Of a DNA stretch of 64,000 nucleotides, positions 63,755 to 64,000 are shown piece by piece; position 1 is the stretch's first letter, and each line of letters starts with the position of its first letter. Source of the stretch: Erysipelotrichaceae bacterium (GTDB lineage: Bacteria; Bacillota_I; Bacilli_A; Erysipelotrichales; Erysipelotrichaceae); the NCBI GenBank assembly GCA_015058845.1, contig SVBO01000003.1:87303-151302 (forward strand). Direction: 5' to 3'. The position numbers and the translations under genes are program-made. The notes beneath the pieces were generated by a model. The model saw only the letters and a program-made list of their open reading frames with translations, was not told the origin of the DNA and did not search any database.

Positions 63755-64000
63755 ATGCAATTAAAGTTTGAAGATTTAGTAGCTTATGCTAAGAGTACAG
63801 GGTTTGTATACCAAGGTTCTGAGATTTATGGTGGCTTATCAAACACTTGGGATTTTGGTCCTTTAGGCGTAGAGTTAAAGAATAATATTAAGAAGGCATG
63901 GTGGCAAAAGTTCGTGCAAGAATCACCATACAATGTTGGGATCCAATCTGCGATCCTTATGAATCCAAAAGTATGGGAAGCTTCTGGTCACTTAGGAGGA
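63755..64000 (+). CDS. glyQS: glycyl-tRNA synthetase, single-chain class II (partial)
   Basis: The first 82 codons are visible; the gene continues past the window. The start matches the dimeric (alpha2) GlyRS found in eukaryotes, archaea and many Firmicutes: [44 protein letters not shown] and [17 protein letters not shown]. It is not the separate alpha and beta type of E. coli. The ATG at 63755 follows AAAGGGG. Confidence 0.95.
   Translation, partial: MQLKFEDLVAYAKSTGFVYQGSEIYGGLSNTWDFGPLGVELKNNIKKAWWQKFVQESPYNVGIQSAILMNPKVWEASGHLGG

Noticed and set aside
1..64000. CRISPR arrays, insertion sequences, prophage genes, attachment sites
   Set aside because: No regularly spaced repeats, transposase, integrase or phage structural genes were seen in the window.

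Overview
The window comes from an AT-rich, anaerobic, gut-type Firmicute, most like an Erysipelotrichia relative. A bile salt hydrolase and a desulfoferrodoxin point to an anaerobic gut bacterium. YqfC/YqfD are normally found in endospore formers. The gene order rpsU-yqfC-yqfD-phoH ... ybeY-dgkA-cdd-era-recO-glyS(single chain) is typical low-GC Gram-positive. The start codons, Shine-Dalgarno sites, extended -10 promoters and U-tailed terminators are also Firmicute-like. This placement is inference from gene content; no rRNA is present.

Layout: 1-3.3 kb holds small membrane proteins, a CPBP protease and a CorC/HlyC transporter. 3.3-3.7 kb is an intergenic region with a candidate structured RNA. 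3.7-8.2 kb carries pyruvate phosphate dikinase, an HD-domain protein and an M19 dipeptidase. 8.3-12.0 kb is a heterodimeric ABC exporter, followed by a SodC-like protein, RlmD, a SWIM zinc-finger protein and a lipoprotein with HExxH. 16.5-19.5 kb is an amino-acid ABC importer of the TrpXYZ type. 19.6-23.9 kb has a fusion of an MFS permease to a family 2 glycosidase, plus an M20 amidohydrolase. 24-26 kb holds a small membrane protein, a DUF2804 protein and superoxide reductase.

26.0-34.1 kb is the most unusual region. A 1888-residue secreted protein with glycine-rich and MucBP/InlB-like repeats sits behind two 15-T tracts. It is followed by three smaller secreted or membrane-anchored proteins whose beta domains pair up by similarity (first with third, second with fourth). 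No LPXTG motif or sortase is visible, so this looks like an undescribed surface assembly.

34.1-36.0 kb is gltX flanked by opposing tRNA-Gln(CUG) and tRNA-Glu(CUC). 36-40 kb has a DNA alkylation repair protein, a phosphodiesterase, a VanY-like protein with a changed zinc ligand, and a lipoprotein. 40.5-44.8 kb is the front half of a legionaminic acid pathway (LegB, LegC, a CBS-nucleotidyltransferase, LegG) without LegI/LegF/LegH. 45-50 kb holds an aminotransferase, then an operon of an M15 peptidase, MurL and a MurD2-like ligase, the alternative route for putting D-Glu into peptidoglycan. 50-55 kb is RNA modification (RluA family, RsmE, MtaB) and MurE. 55-64 kb is the conserved rpsU-to-glyS block, interrupted by bile salt hydrolase, an Na/Pi cotransporter and a miniature C39-like protein.

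Together the genes suggest a host-associated cell that remodels its envelope (MurL/MurD2, M15 peptidases, sugar acid precursors, large adhesin), deconjugates bile acids, scavenges glycosides and peptides, and detoxifies superoxide. All product calls rest on motifs and family resemblance read from the sequence; no database search was run.
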